This document shows positions 51,694 through 52,244 of a DNA stretch of 52,244 nt, in pieces. Source of the DNA: Pseudomonadota bacterium (GTDB taxonomy: Bacteria > Pseudomonadota > Alphaproteobacteria > SHVP01); the NCBI GenBank assembly GCA_027622715.1, contig JAQBYN010000019.1:1-52244 (forward strand), in the 5' to 3' direction. Every line of letters starts with the position of its first letter. Position 1 is the stretch's first letter. The notes below the pieces were generated by a model. The model made no database searches. It was not told the DNA's origin and saw only the letters and a program-made list of their open reading frames with translations. Position numbers and translations under genes: made by a program.

Positions 51694-52244
51694 GCGGCGC
51701 CGCCGTTGGATTTCATGCGCTTTTTGTGGGCGTACATGTCTCTGTCGGCGGCAGCCAACGCGTGGCCCACGTCTTCAGCACCGGTAAATGTGTAAACGCC
51801 AACCGCGACATGAACGGGTACCTCGCGACCTTGATAGTTCATGGGAACTTTCATGATTTGCTGAGCCAAGTACTCGGCCTTTTCGCGCGCCATCGCCTGA
51901 TCAGTCCGATCCAGGATTACCCCAAATTCATCGCCGCCCAAGCGCCCCACAACATCGGATTCGCGGACACTGGAGAGGAGAAGGTCGGCGACATGTTTGA
52001 GCGCCTCGTCGCCTGCAGAATGACCGTATGAGTCGTTGATTTCTTTGAAATCGTTCACGTCAATATAGACGACCGAAGACGGCGTGCCGTAACGTTCGGC
52101 GAGCGCCATATTTCTCGTCATTTCGCGCACAAAGGCGCGTCGATTGGCGATCGGAATAAGCGGATCGCGGTCGGCCAGCTGATCTGCCCCCTTCTGAGTG
52201 GTCCAGAATCTTTGTTATTTTGGCTCACGAAGGAGTTTGGAAAT
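51690..52244 (-). CDS. GGDEF-domain diguanylate cyclase, 5' part beyond the window or disrupted
   Basis: The visible part encodes a nearly complete GGDEF domain that makes cyclic di-GMP from two GTP. It reads LADRDPLIPIANRRAFVREM, then VYIDVNDFKEINDSYGHSAGDEAL and GRLGGDEFGVIL, so the A-site is intact. The inhibitory I-site RESD lies five residues before GGDEF. The frame is open to the window edge, but residues encoded upstream of about 52190 look unlike a GGDEF linker. There the DNA turns AT-richer and a possible insertion-sequence end begins, so the true N-terminus is uncertain. Confidence 0.82.

Overview
This is a GC-rich (about 60 %) chromosomal segment of an alphaproteobacterium, most likely Rhodospirillales-like. 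The evidence is family content and gene order, since no 16S rRNA is present: the cpoB-tilS-ftsH-folP-glmM block behind tol-pal, hisZ next to serA, the small alphaproteobacterial families DUF1192, DUF4164, DUF1013/TrcR and DUF465, an RpoH-type sigma-32, and a serC-leader-like RNA ahead of serC-serA. It is core housekeeping sequence, densely packed, with many 1-4 bp start/stop overlaps and frequent GTG/TTG starts. No stretch over 300 bases lacks a gene; the largest gaps (about 210 bp) are at 19335-19543 and 28773-28989, where I see no further gene. I see no complete mobile element, prophage or CRISPR array.

Layout. 1-2850 (minus): tRNA-Glu, an alpha/beta-hydrolase-fold protein without catalytic residues, and an overlapping trio (single-pass membrane protein, JAMM peptidase, threonine aldolase). 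2875-4847 (plus): rluD, then rpoH with a possible heat-shock promoter. 4888-10256 (minus): serC-serA-hisZ-purA behind a promoter and structured leader. 10359-10973 (plus): a secreted PA14 protein. 11026-28772 (minus, except none): a long envelope/DNA-repair/cell-division block. In transcription order it is DUF4164-zapA-6S RNA-MTHFS-ymdB, yebC-ruvC-ruvA-ruvB-ybgC-tolQ-tolR-tolA-tolB-pal-cpoB-tilS-ftsH-folP-glmM-thiD. 28990-34180 (plus): tkt-gap-unknown-fba(class I)-thiE, with no pgk. 34177-37847: the EF-P beta-lysylation set (epmA divergent from epmB-efp), then suhB. 37944-41537 (plus): three uncharacterised envelope genes, a secreted OmpA-like protein, a MotA/TolQ-like channel and a MotB-like coiled-coil OmpA protein. 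41534-43354 (minus): an ABC exporter. 43496-44374 (plus): rpmE and a small heat-shock protein. 44420-45050 (minus): a thioesterase and DUF1192. 45164-47070 (plus): a quinone oxidoreductase and trcR. 47072-50712: two divergent acyl-CoA ligases. 50719-52244: two YdcH-like small proteins around a TIGR02444 protein, and a GGDEF gene running off the edge.

The genes group into serine, histidine, purine, thiamine, folate and sugar metabolism, envelope energetics (Tol-Pal plus a second MotAB-like machine), Holliday-junction processing, EF-P modification, and stress regulation (RpoH, Hsp20, FtsH, 6S RNA). The best candidate for an undescribed system is the 37944-41537 module. Other points worth a second look are the terminator-like hairpin inside the 5' end of folP, the 26-bp tandem duplication copying a stop codon, the catalytically degenerate hydrolase, the unknown gene where pgk might be expected, and a possible insertion-sequence end at the right edge.
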